The notes beneath the pieces were generated by a model. That model worked only from the letters and a program-made list of their open reading frames with translations, was not told where the DNA came from and searched no databases. 64,000 nt of DNA from Yersinia vastinensis (GTDB lineage Bacteria; Pseudomonadota; Gammaproteobacteria; Enterobacterales; Enterobacteriaceae). Of the stretch, positions 41,134-51,718 are shown piece by piece. How positions within the stretch are numbered: position 1 is the stretch's first letter; each line of letters begins with the position of its first letter. The position numbers and the translations under genes were made by a program. The stretch covers positions 62,001-126,000 of the forward strand of contig NZ_CACVAF010000010.1 of the NCBI RefSeq assembly GCF_902726565.1, given 5' to 3'.

Positions 41134-41992
41134 GGAGCAAGTCCAATAGATATTTGCCATAACCGGTTTTAGCCAACGCAGTGGCCGCACGTTTTACGCC
41201 ATCGTCATCCAGCCAGCCATTACGCCATGAGATCTCTTCCAGACAAGCAATTTTGAAACCTTGCCGTTTTTCAACGGTTTGTACAAAAGTACTGGCTTCA
41301 ATCAAGCTGTCATGAGTGCCGGTATCCAACCAAGCAAAACCGCGGCCTAACAATTCAACGGTTAGCTCACCGCGCTCTAAATACATCTGGTTAATGCTGG
41401 TAATTTCCAGTTCACCACGAGAAGATGGCTTAACTTGCTTGGCAAAATCAACAACTTGATTGTCATAGAAATAAAGCCCAGTCACTGCCCAATTAGACTT
41501 AGGCTGACTTGGTTTCTCTTCAATAGATAACGCGCGGAAGTTGTCATCAAACTCCACCACGCCAAAGCGCTCTGGATCCATGACTTGATAGCCAAAGACA
41601 GTTGCCCCCTTCTGACGCGCAGCAACGGCTTTCAGTTTCGGACTAAAGCCCTGACCGAAGTAAATGTTATCGCCAAGCACCAAGCAACAAGGCTCATGAC
41701 CAATAAACTCTTCACCGATGATAAATGCTTGTGCCAGCCCATCCGGACTGGGCTGCGCGGCATAACTCAGCTTGATACCAAACTCATCACCATTGCCCAA
41801 CAGACGCTGGAATGACGGCAAATCTTCTGGGGTAGAGATAATCAGGATATCGCGGATCCCTGCCAGCATCAGCACGGACAGCGGATAATAAATCATCGGT
41901 TTATCATAAACGGGAAGCAGTTGCTTAGAGACACCACGGGTGATGGGGTGCAACCTTGTGCCGGAGCCACCAGCCAGAATTATGCCTTTCAT
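41111..41992 (-). CDS. rffH: Glucose-1-phosphate thymidylyltransferase
   Basis: Makes dTDP-glucose from glucose-1-phosphate and dTTP, supplying the Fuc4NAc branch of ECA. The 293 aa begin [18 protein letters not shown], the nucleotide-binding loop, and contain [14 protein letters not shown] and [15 protein letters not shown] chose ATG 41992; 14 extra residues of the open frame have no match. About 120 bp separate it from rffG, the largest gap but one in this operon. Confidence 0.96.
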   Translation of the reverse strand: MKGIILAGGSGTRLHPITRGVSKQLLPVYDKPMIYYPLSVLMLAGIRDILIISTPEDLPSFQRLLGNGDEFGIKLSYAAQPSPDGLAQAFIIGEEFIGHEPCCLVLGDNIYFGQGFSPKLKAVAARQKGATVFGYQVMDPERFGVVEFDDNFRALSIEEKPSQPKSNWAVTGLYFYDNQVVDFAKQVKPSSRGELEITSINQMYLERGELTVELLGRGFAWLDTGTHDSLIEASTFVQTVEKRQGFKIACLEEISWRNGWLDDDGVKRAATALAKTGYGKYLLDLLHARPRQY

Positions 41993-42112
41993 ACTTACTC
42001 CTGAAACCATCAAGCAAGACGCCATTAATATCAATCAATAGCGCCGTCCTGATGATGAATCGATTTTTTAGCCTATGGCGGGGTGCCCTACAATAGGCAA
42101 GAGACTACTAAA

Positions 42113-43186
42113 TCAGTCACTTAAACCCAAACGTTCACCGGCGTAAGAGCCATCCTGAACACGACGCCACCAAGATTCGTTATGCAAATACCATAATACG
42201 GTTTTGCGAATGCCGCTTTCGAACGTTTCCTGTGGCTTCCAACCCAGCTCCCGCTCAATTTTGCTGGCATCAATGGCATAGCGCATATCGTGGCCGGGCC
42301 GGTCTTTGACATAAGTAATCAAGTCACGATAGTGAGCAATTCCCGTTGGTTTTTCAGGAACCAGTTCATCTAATAAGCTGCAAATAGTTTCAACCACTTC
42401 AATATTCTTGCGCTCATTATGACCGCCGATATTGTACGTTTCGCCTACCACACCTTCGGTAACCACCTGATACAAAGCTCTGGCATGGTCTTCAACATAC
42501 AACCAATCGCGAACCTGAGCGCCATTGCCATAGACTGGCAGTGGTTTGCCTGCCAACGCATTCAAAATAACCAGCGGTATCAATTTCTCAGGGAAATGGT
42601 ACGGTCCGTAGTTATTTGAGCAATTCGTCACTAACGTGGGTAAGCCATAGGTTCGCAGCCAAGCGCGCACTAAATGGTCACTGGAGGCTTTGGACGCTGA
42701 ATAAGGGCTACTGGGCGCATAAGGCGTAGTTTCAGTAAAGAGATCATCTGTACCATGCAGATCACCATAGACCTCATCCGTTGAGATATGGTGAAAGCGA
42801 AACGCCAGTTTTTCCTCAGCACCGAGTGGCTGCCAGTAATGGCGCGCCGCTTCCAACATCTGGTAAGTACCCATGACGTTAGTTTCGATAAAGGCAGCCG
42901 GGCCATCAATAGAGCGGTCGACATGGCTTTCTGCCGCCAGATGCATCACAACATCCGGTTGGTATTGTGCAAAAACCCGATCCAGCTCAGCGCGATCGCA
43001 AATATCAACCTGCTCAAAAGCGTAACGCTCACTGTCAGCAACCACCGCCAGTGATTCCAAATTGCCCGCGTAGGTGAGTTTATCAACCACCACCACGCTA
43101 TCTGAGGTGCCATTGATAATATGTCTTACCACTGCGGAGCCGATAAAGCCGGCCCCACCGGTGACTAGAATACGTCTCAACGCCAT
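42113..43186 (-). CDS. rffG: dTDP-glucose 4,6-dehydratase
   Basis: An extended short-chain dehydrogenase of 357 aa converting dTDP-glucose to dTDP-4-keto-6-deoxyglucose. The NAD motif GGAGFIGS is at residues 10-17, STDEVYGD gives D137/E138, and the catalytic YxxxK is Y162/K166. The ATG lies inside the wecC 3' end (10-bp overlap). Confidence 0.97.
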   Translation of the reverse strand: MALRRILVTGGAGFIGSAVVRHIINGTSDSVVVVDKLTYAGNLESLAVVADSERYAFEQVDICDRAELDRVFAQYQPDVVMHLAAESHVDRSIDGPAAFIETNVMGTYQMLEAARHYWQPLGAEEKLAFRFHHISTDEVYGDLHGTDDLFTETTPYAPSSPYSASKASSDHLVRAWLRTYGLPTLVTNCSNNYGPYHFPEKLIPLVILNALAGKPLPVYGNGAQVRDWLYVEDHARALYQVVTEGVVGETYNIGGHNERKNIEVVETICSLLDELVPEKPTGIAHYRDLITYVKDRPGHDMRYAIDASKIERELGWKPQETFESGIRKTVLWYLHNESWWRRVQDGSYAGERLGLSD

Positions 43187-44439
43187 ACTCCTTTAGTGTC
43201 CACAATCCATGATTGCTTCACATCTTCAGGTTTAATCGCCTTAAATTGGCTGTGATCCACTAACATCACCAGCACATCGGCTTGCTGTAAGGCCGTCGCG
43301 GTATCTTTCAAGGTAACGTGACCCGCCAGAGACTTCGGCAACTGCTCAACATTAGGCTCAACCACCAATGTTTCACCAACGTGCCATTGGGCGATCAAAT
43401 GAGCAATTTCAACTGCTGGGCTTTCACGCAGGTCATCGATATTTGGCTTAAATGCTAGGCCGAAACAGGCAATTTTCACTTCAGAGGCTCGTTTATCAGT
43501 CGCCGCTAGACAATCCGCCACAGCCGCTTTCACCCGGTCAACAACCCACAGTGGTTTGCCATCATTCACCAACCGTGCGGTATGAATCAGACGGGCCAGT
43601 TGTGGATTTTGAGAAACGATAAACCAAGGGTCTACAGCAATACAATGGCCGCCAACACCCGGGCCTGGCTGCAAGATATTCACACGTGGGTGACGATTCG
43701 CCAGACGAATCAGCTCCCATACATTGATCCCCTGCTCAGCACAAATCAGTGACAGCTCATTGGCAAAGGCAATATTCACGTCACGGAAGCTGTTTTCAGT
43801 CAGCTTGCACATTTCAGCGGTGCGGGAGTTCGTCACCACACACTCACCTTCGAGGAAAATTTTATACAGCTCACTGGCGCGGGCAGAACATTTTGGCGTC
43901 ATACCACCGATAACACGGTCATTTTGAATCAGTTCGACCATCACCTGCCCCGGTAACACACGCTCAGGGCAATAAGCGATATTAATATCTGCCTCTTCAC
44001 CTGCTTGTTGCGGGAAACTTAAATCAGGGCGAGCTTCTGCTAACCATTGTGCCATTTGTTCAGTGGCACCCACTGGAGATGTAGACTCCAGAATCACCAA
44101 ATCGCCTTTTTTCAGTACAGGGGCAATAGATTTAGCGGCTGATTCGACAAAAACCATATCGGGTTCATGATCGCCTTTAAACGGTGTCGGCACGGCAATG
44201 AGAAACGCATCTGCTGGCAGTGGTTTGGTTACTGCCTGCAGGTAACCCCCTTCGACAGCAATTTTTACCACTTTATCTAAATCCGGCTCCACGATATGGA
44301 TAGCACCGCGATTAATCGTTTCAACGGCATGGGCGTTAACATCAACACCAATCACTTTCTTCTTGCGCGACGCGAAAGCAGCAGCAGTTGGCAGACCAAT
44401 ATACCCAAGACCGATAACAGAAATAGTTTCAAAACTCAT
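43177..44439 (-). CDS. wecC: UDP-N-acetyl-D-mannosamine dehydrogenase
   Basis: Oxidises UDP-ManNAc to UDP-ManNAcA in two NAD-dependent steps. A 420-aa UDP-sugar dehydrogenase with the Rossmann motif [10 protein letters not shown] near residue 8 and the nucleophilic cysteine C266 in [15 protein letters not shown]. It overlaps wecB by 4 bp and rffG by 10 bp. Confidence 0.97.
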   Translation of the reverse strand: MSFETISVIGLGYIGLPTAAAFASRKKKVIGVDVNAHAVETINRGAIHIVEPDLDKVVKIAVEGGYLQAVTKPLPADAFLIAVPTPFKGDHEPDMVFVESAAKSIAPVLKKGDLVILESTSPVGATEQMAQWLAEARPDLSFPQQAGEEADINIAYCPERVLPGQVMVELIQNDRVIGGMTPKCSARASELYKIFLEGECVVTNSRTAEMCKLTENSFRDVNIAFANELSLICAEQGINVWELIRLANRHPRVNILQPGPGVGGHCIAVDPWFIVSQNPQLARLIHTARLVNDGKPLWVVDRVKAAVADCLAATDKRASEVKIACFGLAFKPNIDDLRESPAVEIAHLIAQWHVGETLVVEPNVEQLPKSLAGHVTLKDTATALQQADVLVMLVDHSQFKAIKPEDVKQSWIVDTKGVWR

Positions 44440-45566
44440 AGCGTCACCTGATGATTCTTTAAAGCTTCAAGGATGCGTTGACAGGCGTGCCCGTCACCGT
44501 AAGGATTATGTGCCCGTGTCATTTGATGATAGGCAGTTTCATCAGTCAGTAAGCGGGTCACTGCATCGACAATCTTATTAATATTAGTGCCTACCAACAA
44601 AACAGTACCGGAATCGACAGCTTCTGGACGCTCTGTTGTATCGCGCATCACCAGTACTGGCTTACCTAATGAAGGCGCTTCTTCCTGAATACCACCGGAA
44701 TCTGTCAAAATGAGATACGCGTGGTTCATCAAATAAACAAATGGCAGATAATCTTGCGGGTCGATCAGAATAATATTATCAATCCCTTTCAAGATACGGT
44801 TAACCGGCTCACTGACATTTGGATTGAGATGTACGGGGTAGACAACCTGAACATCAGGGTGTTTACGGGCGATTTCAGCCAATGCACTACAGATACGCTC
44901 AAACCCGCCACCAAAACTCTCACGACGGTGGCCTGTGACCAAAATCATCTTCTTATTGGCATCAAGGAATGGATAGCGATCAGCCAAACTGGCTCGCAGC
45001 TCTGGATTATTCATCACCCGATCCCGAACCCAGAACAGCGCATCAATCACGGTATTGCCCGTCACAAAAATACGATTTTCTGGCACCATTTCACGTAACA
45101 GATTCTGTCGGGAGTTTTCCGTCGGCGCAAAATGATACATGGCAAGATGACCCGTCAATTGACGGTTGGCTTCTTCCGGCCATGGAGAATAGAGGTTCCC
45201 GGTACGTAAGCCAGCTTCGACATGGCCAACAGGGATACGATGATAAAATGCAGCAAGGCTGGTCGACAGGGTTGTCGTGGTGTCACCATGCACGAGGATA
45301 ACGTCTGGCTTAAACTCCGCCAGCACGGGTTTTAACCCCTCCAGAATTCGGCAGGTTATTTCCGTTAATCCCTGACCCGGTTTCATGATATTCAAATCAT
45401 AATCCGGTTGAATCTCAAATAAACGTAACACTTGATCCAACATCTCACGATGTTGGGCAGTGACACAAACTCTTGATTCAAAGGCTTCATCCTGAGCCAA
45501 GGCATGCACCAGAGGAGCCATTTTAATGGCTTCAGGCCGGGTGCCAAAAACAGTCAACACTTTCAC
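44436..45566 (-). CDS. wecB: UDP-GlcNAc 2-epimerase
   Basis: Interconverts UDP-GlcNAc and UDP-ManNAc, first step of the ManNAcA branch. The 376 aa have [13 protein letters not shown] near residue 7, [26 protein letters not shown] and GHRRESFG. The start codon is GTG (GTGAAAGTGTTGACT), the same unusual start I recall for E. coli wecB. A 96-bp gap with a hairpin separates it from wzzE. Confidence 0.97.
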   Translation of the reverse strand: MKVLTVFGTRPEAIKMAPLVHALAQDEAFESRVCVTAQHREMLDQVLRLFEIQPDYDLNIMKPGQGLTEITCRILEGLKPVLAEFKPDVILVHGDTTTTLSTSLAAFYHRIPVGHVEAGLRTGNLYSPWPEEANRQLTGHLAMYHFAPTENSRQNLLREMVPENRIFVTGNTVIDALFWVRDRVMNNPELRASLADRYPFLDANKKMILVTGHRRESFGGGFERICSALAEIARKHPDVQVVYPVHLNPNVSEPVNRILKGIDNIILIDPQDYLPFVYLMNHAYLILTDSGGIQEEAPSLGKPVLVMRDTTERPEAVDSGTVLLVGTNINKIVDAVTRLLTDETAYHQMTRAHNPYGDGHACQRILEALKNHQVTL

Positions 45567-45613
45567 AGTGAATCTCTTTAAGGTCAGTTAGCCGCAGACA
45601 GCGCCTGCAAGTT

Positions 45614-45630
45614 GGGTGCACAATGCACCC
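45614..45630 (-). other. Short hairpin between wzzE and wecB
   Basis: GGGTGCA-CAA-TGCACCC is a perfect 7-bp stem with a 3-nt loop within the operon. There is no T-tract; it may stabilise mRNA ends or adjust wecB expression. Confidence 0.4.
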
Positions 45631-45662
45631 ATTAACGATTTATACTCTTCTACAGCAAAGAC

Positions 45663-46739
45663 TTATGCTTGCGTACTGGTACGGCGAACCAATACCACAC
45701 CCGCGCCAACCAATGCACCGATGGCACCCCACATTATCAGTAGGAATACACGACGTGGGCTATCACGGGTTACCGGATCTTCAGGGGTACGTAAGTAACG
45801 GTATGCCTGGAATGTTTTATCCAGTGTTGGCCCAACATTTAATGTTGCCAGCATTGCACGATTCTGATCGTAATCAATATCAAAACTTGGGCCGGTAGCT
45901 TGCAAGGTTTCCAAACGAGCCTCGAGCATTGGCTTGCCTAGCATAAACATCTTGGAGTCCGGTAATTGCTCCGCTGGGGTATCTGTTTGATTACGATTAA
46001 TCCCTTGCTGGTCTGCAACTTTTAATGCTTGCTTGACTGCAGCAACTTCACGGTCGAACACCGCTTGAGCCACGGCTTCTTGCCGTTGAACTTGTGCTTT
46101 CATTGATTGAGTTCGAGCCGCCCAAGCGCCCTGAATTTCATCATTTAAATGGCTGGCCGCACGTTGGCTGGCAAAATCAATGTAACTACGCAGTAATTTA
46201 TTGGAATCGCTGGCGGTTTCAGCCGTCAATTTAATACTGTCATTCAGTATTTTTTTGTCATCACGTGGGGTGAAAACAATATTATTGACTAACTCATCCA
46301 ACAATGCGGCATCCGCTTTGGCATCACCTTCCAGGCGCTGCTTGTAGTAATCACTTTGCAGCCAGAAATCACGACGGGTATCGTAAGCTGCCAACTGAGT
46401 AATAAACTCACCGTATGCTTCGTCAGAGATGCCCGGCTGCTCACTGGCAACACCACTGTTGATGCGAGTATCCAGATTGCGTAAAAATTGCTGCTGGGAA
46501 TAGTAACCGCCCAGATTATTGACTGTTGGCCGGTCAGTAATTGCCGTCGCACTCCACTGCTGTTTCACCATATAGGAGACACCCAGCGCTATTGCAGCAA
46601 AGAGAATTGCCATACCGATAATCCACACTTTACCGCGCCAAAGAGTGCGGCACAGGCTGCGGATGTCTAACTCGTTATCCACAGCAAGCTCATTATTGGT
46701 AGATCCTGTTTTATCAGTCGACATAGATTCTGGTTTCAT
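45663..46739 (-). CDS. wzzE: ECA chain-length determinant WzzE
   Basis: A polysaccharide co-polymerase of 358 aa with two membrane helices (about 40-62 and 325-348) flanking a large periplasmic domain with coiled-coil segments. TM2 is preceded by the proline-rich RTPEDPVTRDSPRR typical of Wzz proteins. I chose ATG 46739 (MKPESMSTDK) over GTG 46742; an ATG six codons in is also possible. Confidence 0.94.
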   Translation of the reverse strand: MKPESMSTDKTGSTNNELAVDNELDIRSLCRTLWRGKVWIIGMAILFAAIALGVSYMVKQQWSATAITDRPTVNNLGGYYSQQQFLRNLDTRINSGVASEQPGISDEAYGEFITQLAAYDTRRDFWLQSDYYKQRLEGDAKADAALLDELVNNIVFTPRDDKKILNDSIKLTAETASDSNKLLRSYIDFASQRAASHLNDEIQGAWAARTQSMKAQVQRQEAVAQAVFDREVAAVKQALKVADQQGINRNQTDTPAEQLPDSKMFMLGKPMLEARLETLQATGPSFDIDYDQNRAMLATLNVGPTLDKTFQAYRYLRTPEDPVTRDSPRRVFLLIMWGAIGALVGAGVVLVRRTSTQA

Positions 46740-46759
46740 CACTGCCTAAAAGCCTCTGG

Positions 46760-47857
46760 TTAAGATTCATGCTTATTTTGCGATGCACGGCGCATACGAC
46801 GCTTGATGCGCTTGATAAAACGCGCCACTCGCCATGCCCGTTTAATGCAGTAGCCATATAACAGAAATGCAAGCAAGAATAATGCCAACATGACCCATTC
46901 AGGTACAAATGTTAGCCGTTCTCCGATAACACCCACCGCAGCTAACAGTGCCGCAGCCAATGTGATTAAGACAAAAGCCTGCCGAGAAGTAAAACCGGCA
47001 CGCATAATTAAGTGATGGATATGTTGACGGTCTGGGGAGAACGGACTCATGCCTTTGCGTAAGCGCCGATACATGATGGCAATCATATCCATCAATGGAA
47101 TGGCAATAATCCATAATGCGGTGACAGGATTAATCGGGTGTGCGTTACCTTGCGTACTTTGTAACAGCATCCAAATTGCAGTGAAACCAATCAGAGTACT
47201 GCCAGCATCACCCATAAAAACTTTATAGCGACGGCCTAATAATCCAAGGTTGAGCAAGATATAAGGCAGAATGGCCGCGATCATTGCAAAACACCACAGT
47301 GCTAATGCCATCTGCCCACTTTGATACAGCAGAATCCCCATTGCGCCAAAAGAGACACAGGATAGACCGCCCAGCAAACCATCAATGCCATCCACCATAT
47401 TGAACGCATTTATCGCCGCCCATACTGCAAACAGTGTCACAACATAACCAAACGGCCCTAACACCATTTCCCATGGGCCAAAAGCATGCCCCAGGCTGCG
47501 CAAATAAAGCCCGGCGAAAACCATCATAGCAATACCAACCAACGCCTGAACAAAGGCGCGGATTTTCACACTAATATCGAATCGGTCATCTAAAGCACCA
47601 ACAAACACCAATAAACCGGCGCAACCGAGATATAAGCGGAAATGGGGGATCTGCTGGTTAGTAATCAGGAAGGTAAAGCAAATACCTGCAAACACAGATA
47701 TTCCGCCCACTAATGGGATCAACCCTTGGTGGCGCTTACGATAATTGGGCTTATCAACTAATCCAATTTTCTTGGCAACTTTGCGAGCAACAAATAAAAA
47801 TGCCAGAGAAAACAGGAAAATAACAAATATTTCAGTACTCATAGTGAGTAAGTTCAC
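46760..47857 (-). CDS. wecA: Undecaprenyl-phosphate GlcNAc-1-phosphate transferase
   Basis: First enzyme of ECA (and often O-antigen) synthesis, producing ECA lipid I. The 365 aa have about 11 membrane helices, with DDRFDIS, NMVDGIDGL and the cytoplasmic SPDRQHIHHLIMRAG loop. The start is GTG 47857 (MNLLTMSTE, E. coli-like); ATG 47842 is the alternative. It is the first gene of the ECA operon, 282 bp downstream of rho's stop. Confidence 0.96.
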   Translation of the reverse strand: MNLLTMSTEIFVIFLFSLAFLFVARKVAKKIGLVDKPNYRKRHQGLIPLVGGISVFAGICFTFLITNQQIPHFRLYLGCAGLLVFVGALDDRFDISVKIRAFVQALVGIAMMVFAGLYLRSLGHAFGPWEMVLGPFGYVVTLFAVWAAINAFNMVDGIDGLLGGLSCVSFGAMGILLYQSGQMALALWCFAMIAAILPYILLNLGLLGRRYKVFMGDAGSTLIGFTAIWMLLQSTQGNAHPINPVTALWIIAIPLMDMIAIMYRRLRKGMSPFSPDRQHIHHLIMRAGFTSRQAFVLITLAAALLAAVGVIGERLTFVPEWVMLALFLLAFLLYGYCIKRAWRVARFIKRIKRRMRRASQNKHES

Positions 47858-48092
47858 GTTTAACCGCTCTCTGCAAAAAGATACGACAGCTTAACATGTG
47901 GCTTGGCGTATACCATGCCAGCCCCATGCTTTCAGTTATTTCTGAATATGATGACAGCCTTGCTTGTTATTCCCAACTCTATTTTTGGTATTTTCTCGCC
48001 AATAATGACAATTAAGAGCAAAAATAGAGACCGGTTCAATTGATTCATCCACATCATGGATAACAATCCCGGCTATCCTATATTCCAAATGC

Positions 48093-48124
48093 AAAAAACG
48101 CCACGACTGAGCGTGGCGTTTTGA
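48093..48124. terminator. Terminator of rho
   Basis: AACGCCACG and CGTGGCGTT form a 9-bp stem with a 6-nt loop; T-runs follow on both strands. It separates rho from the ECA operon. Confidence 0.92.
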
Positions 48125-48139
48125 TAGAACAGGTGAAAC

Positions 48140-49399
48140 TTACGAACGTCTCATGTTATCAAAGAACTGATCGTTAGTTTTTGCTGTTGCCAATTTGCTG
48201 ATGAGGAACTCCATGGCATCGATCTCACCCATTGGATGAAGGATGCGACGTAAGATCCACATTTTTTGCAGCTCTTCAGTGGTCGTCAACAGCTCTTCTT
48301 TACGAGTACCTGAACGGTTGAAGTCAATCGCTGGGAACACACGTTTCTCGGCAATTTTGCGCGATAAATGCAGTTCCATGTTGCCGGTACCTTTAAATTC
48401 TTCATAGATAACTTCATCCATTTTAGAACCGGTATCAACCAACGCAGTAGCAATGATGGTCAGGCTACCGCCCTCTTCAACATTACGTGCGGCACCAAAG
48501 AAACGTTTAGGGCGATGCAAGGCATTTGCATCCACACCACCGGTCAGCACTTTGCCTGAAGCAGGAACCACGGTGTTGTAGGCACGGGCTAAACGAGTAA
48601 TCGAGTCCAGTAAAATGATAACGTCTTTTTTATGCTCAACCAGACGTTTCGCTTTCTCGATAACCATTTCAGCCACTTGCACGTGGCGAGACGCTGGCTC
48701 GTCAAAAGTAGAAGCAATAACTTCACCTTTCACCAAACGTTGCATCTCGGTCACTTCTTCCGGACGCTCGTCAATCAGCAATACCATTAAGACGCAATCA
48801 GGGTGGTTATAAGCAATGCTGGTTGCAATGTTTTGCAACAGCATGGTTTTACCCGCCTTTGGCGGAGCCACAATCAGACCACGTTGGCCGCGACCAATTG
48901 GTGATGCCAAATCCAGTACACGAGCAGTTAAATCTTCAGTCGAACCATTCCCTCGTTCCATGCGCAGACGAGAATTGGCATGTAATGGAGTTAAGTTTTC
49001 GAACAGGATTTTGTTACGGGCGTTTTCCGGTTTGTCATAGTTAACTTCGTTAACTTTCAACAGTGCAAAATAACGCTCACCTTCTTTCGGTGGACGAATC
49101 TTACCGGCAACGGTATCACCAGTGCGGAGGTTGAAACGGCGAATTTGGCTTGGGGATACATAGATGTCGTCGGGACCGGCGAGGTAGGAGCTGTCTGCTG
49201 AACGGAGGAAACCAAATCCATCCTGCAATATCTCCAACACGCCATCACCGAAGATATCTTCTCCACTTTTCGCATGCTGCTTAAGAATAGAGAAAATAAT
49301 ATCTTGTTTACGCATCCGGGCCAGGTTTTCCAGCCCCATATTTTCGCCAAGTGTTATCAGATCAGAAACCGGCGTGTTCTTTAATTCGGTAAGATTCAT
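48140..49399 (-). CDS. rho: Transcription termination factor Rho
   Basis: A hexameric RNA-dependent ATPase, 419 aa, the same length as in E. coli. Parts in order: N-terminal domain [18 protein letters not shown]-binding cold-shock-like fold (about 50-125), Walker A APPKAGKT near 178-185, Walker [17 protein letters not shown], and the R loop. It is preceded by a long leader described separately and followed by a terminator. Confidence 0.98.
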   Translation of the reverse strand: MNLTELKNTPVSDLITLGENMGLENLARMRKQDIIFSILKQHAKSGEDIFGDGVLEILQDGFGFLRSADSSYLAGPDDIYVSPSQIRRFNLRTGDTVAGKIRPPKEGERYFALLKVNEVNYDKPENARNKILFENLTPLHANSRLRMERGNGSTEDLTARVLDLASPIGRGQRGLIVAPPKAGKTMLLQNIATSIAYNHPDCVLMVLLIDERPEEVTEMQRLVKGEVIASTFDEPASRHVQVAEMVIEKAKRLVEHKKDVIILLDSITRLARAYNTVVPASGKVLTGGVDANALHRPKRFFGAARNVEEGGSLTIIATALVDTGSKMDEVIYEEFKGTGNMELHLSRKIAEKRVFPAIDFNRSGTRKEELLTTTEELQKMWILRRILHPMGEIDAMEFLISKLATAKTNDQFFDNMRRS

Positions 49400-49840
49400 A
49401 ATGGTGGGTTCTTAAACTCGGGGTATGTCTCGAACTATGGTCGTGAATGGTATGGCAGCGTCATCCGTGCCTGTTTAACGGGACATTCAATCACCGGCCT
49501 TGGGACAAACTACGCAAGTAATGACTTACGCAAGATTTGCGCGACACAACGGTATAAAGATTGAAGGTGCCTTAGACTGATTTTGTAAAACCACTAGACT
49601 GTCAAAAACTGATTGAGTTCATACATATTCTCAACACAAATTATTTCGACATAGAGTAAAACTTTAGATTCAAACTATTTAGATGCTACAGACTATTTCT
49701 TAGATACTAAAGAATAAGCTAGATGCTACAAACCCGGACTCAATACACAGGAATGTTCTATACGCAGTGAGGTAAACTTAACACGCTTCTTTGCAGGCGT
49801 CTAGCGGTCAGTGTGAGAAATCACAACTGCCGCTAAACAC
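49400..49840 (-). promoter_or_regulatory. Leader and promoter region of rho
   Basis: About 440 bp without a recognisable gene. rho is autogenously attenuated in E. coli and the long leader fits that. Three TAGATGCTAC-like direct repeats lie at 49680, 49701 (TAGATACTAA) and 49720. A TTGACA occurs near 49600 on the minus strand, but I could not pair it with a good -10. A hairpin at 49803-49834 (AGCGG...CCGCT with bulges) lies at the far end. I could not identify a rhoL leader peptide. Confidence 0.45.
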
Positions 49841-49961
49841 ACCCTACAGCCTTGAAGCCACAGCGGTGTTAGCGACACTCACTTGCGGCAATCCGTGACC
49901 TGAGTCAACGCATTGGAACTTGCTTGTGTGCGACCTTGCTGCAACATCAATGGCATTGGGT
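49841..49961 (-). repeat. Single degenerate ERIC unit downstream of trxA
   Basis: Reading the minus strand, this 121-bp segment aligns end to end with the units at 18092-18458: it begins ACCCAATGCCATTGATGTTG and ends AGGCTGTAGGGT, with the core GACTCAGGTCACGGATT degenerate. It is the same length as the array units, which supports the unit boundaries. It lies just after the trxA stop codon and so would be in its 3' mRNA. Confidence 0.75.
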
Positions 49962-49980
49962 GCTGGCGATTTAACGCCGC

Positions 49981-50307
49981 TTACAGATTTGCATCCAAGA
50001 AGGCTTTAAGCTGACCTTTAGACAAGGCGCCCACCTTGGTGGCGACAACTTCACCGTCACGGAACAGCAACAGCGTAGGAATGCCACGGATACCATATTT
50101 TGGTGCCGTACCCTGATTGTCATCAATATTCAATTTAGTGACGGTCAGTCTACCTTCATACTCTTCAGCAATTTCATCCAAAATCGGAGCAATCATCTTG
50201 CACGGACCACACCATTCTGCCCAGAAATCGACCAGAACCAGGCCGCTGGCTTTCAGCACGTCAGTGTCGAAGCTGTCGTCACTCAGGTGAATAATTTTAT
50301 CGCTCAT
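49981..50307 (-). CDS. trxA: Thioredoxin 1
   Basis: A 108-aa cytoplasmic disulfide reductant with the active site WCGPC (C33, C36), cis-proline loop GIPTLLLF and the conserved buried aspartate (D27). It is divergent from rhlB across 118 bp and followed on its strand by a degenerate ERIC and then rho, as in E. coli order. Confidence 0.98.
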   Translation of the reverse strand: MSDKIIHLSDDSFDTDVLKASGLVLVDFWAEWCGPCKMIAPILDEIAEEYEGRLTVTKLNIDDNQGTAPKYGIRGIPTLLLFRDGEVVATKVGALSKGQLKAFLDANL

Positions 50308-50425
50308 GTTCTACTCCAAAGGATTGTGTCTACCTCGTTGGTGTAGCATTAACCAACAATAGGATGACTTTATTTCACCGGATACGCTTTCGTAAAGCAA
50401 TAGTTAGCTGATATTCTACCACACT

Positions 50426-51715
50426 ATGAGCAAAACACACTTGACCGAACAGAAGTTTTCCGACTTCGCCCTGCACCCGCTAGTTATTGAAGCCCTTGAA
50501 AACAAAGGATTTCAATATTGTACGCCGATTCAGGCGTTAGCATTGCCACTCACCCTATCCGGGCGTGATGTAGCGGGTCAGGCGCAAACAGGAACCGGCA
50601 AGACGCTGGCATTCTTAGCGTCTACTTTCCATTATTTGCTTTCTCACCCGGCAGAAGAGGGTCGCCAGACTAATCAACCACGCGCATTGATTATGGCACC
50701 AACGCGTGAATTAGCAGTGCAAATTCACTCCGATGCAGAATCACTTTCCCAGATGACCGGGCTGAAATTAGGCTTGGCTTATGGTGGTGACGGCTACGAC
50801 AAACAGCTTAAAGTGCTGGAGAGTGGCGTTGATATTCTGATCGGCACCACTGGCCGTTTAATCGACTACGCAAAACAAAATTACATTAACCTTGGCGCCA
50901 TTCAGGTGGTGGTATTGGATGAAGCGGATCGGATGTACGATCTGGGCTTTATCAAAGATATCCGCTGGCTATTCCGCCGTATGCCTTCTGTTGATAAGCG
51001 TTTAAACATGTTGTTCTCTGCCACTCTCTCGTATCGGGTACGTGAATTGGCCTTTGAACAGATGAATAATGCAGAATATATTGAAGTGGAACCGTTACAA
51101 AAAACCGGTCACCGCATCAAAGAAGAGCTGTTCTACCCTTCAAATGAAGAAAAAATGCGTCTGCTTCAGACGTTGATTGAAGAAGAATGGCCAGACCGCT
51201 GTATTATTTTTGCTAATACCAAGCATCGTTGTGAAGAAATCTGGGGCCATTTAGCGGCTGACGGTCATCGTGTCGGTCTATTGACTGGTGATGTGGCACA
51301 GAAAAAACGCCTGCGAATTCTGGAAGATTTTACCAAAGGTGATTTGGATATTCTGGTTGCAACCGATGTTGCTGCCCGTGGTCTGCATATTCCACTGGTC
51401 ACCCATGTCTTCAACTATGACTTACCAGATGACTGTGAAGACTATGTTCACCGCATTGGCCGTACCGGTCGTGCTGGCGAAAGTGGTCATTCCATTAGCT
51501 TGGCATGTGAAGAGTACGCATTAAACTTACCGGCTATTGAGACCTATACCGGTCATAGCATTCCGGTAAGCAAATATAATAGCGATGCGCTATTAACCGA
51601 TTTGCCGGCGCCAAAACGTCTGGCCCGTACCCGTACAGGGAATGGCCCACGCCGTAACTCTGCCCCACGCCGTAATAGTGGTGCACCGCGGAATAACCGT
51701 AAGCGACCGAGCTGA
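50426..51715 (+). CDS. rhlB: ATP-dependent RNA helicase RhlB
   Basis: A DEAD-box helicase of 429 aa, a component of the RNase E degradosome. Q motif [13 protein letters not shown] near residue 29, Walker A AQTGTGKT (53-60), PTRELA, DEAD at 165-168, SAT and [10 protein letters not shown] are all present. The C-terminal tail is basic and Arg/Asn/Pro-rich ([17 protein letters not shown]). It is followed 3 bp later by gppA, so the two are co-transcribed. Confidence 0.97.
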   Translation: MSKTHLTEQKFSDFALHPLVIEALENKGFQYCTPIQALALPLTLSGRDVAGQAQTGTGKTLAFLASTFHYLLSHPAEEGRQTNQPRALIMAPTRELAVQIHSDAESLSQMTGLKLGLAYGGDGYDKQLKVLESGVDILIGTTGRLIDYAKQNYINLGAIQVVVLDEADRMYDLGFIKDIRWLFRRMPSVDKRLNMLFSATLSYRVRELAFEQMNNAEYIEVEPLQKTGHRIKEELFYPSNEEKMRLLQTLIEEEWPDRCIIFANTKHRCEEIWGHLAADGHRVGLLTGDVAQKKRLRILEDFTKGDLDILVATDVAARGLHIPLVTHVFNYDLPDDCEDYVHRIGRTGRAGESGHSISLACEEYALNLPAIETYTGHSIPVSKYNSDALLTDLPAPKRLARTRTGNGPRRNSAPRRNSGAPRNNRKRPS

Positions 51716-51718
51716 TAA

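Noticed and set aside
47858-48139. RfaH ops element before the ECA operon
   Set aside because: I searched for GGCGGTAGCGT-like sequence and did not see it on the minus strand in this spacer.
49803-49834. CRP site (TGTGAGAAATCACA) downstream of the rho leader
   Set aside because: The arms TGTGA and TCACA are separated by 4 bp rather than 6, so it is better seen as a hairpin.
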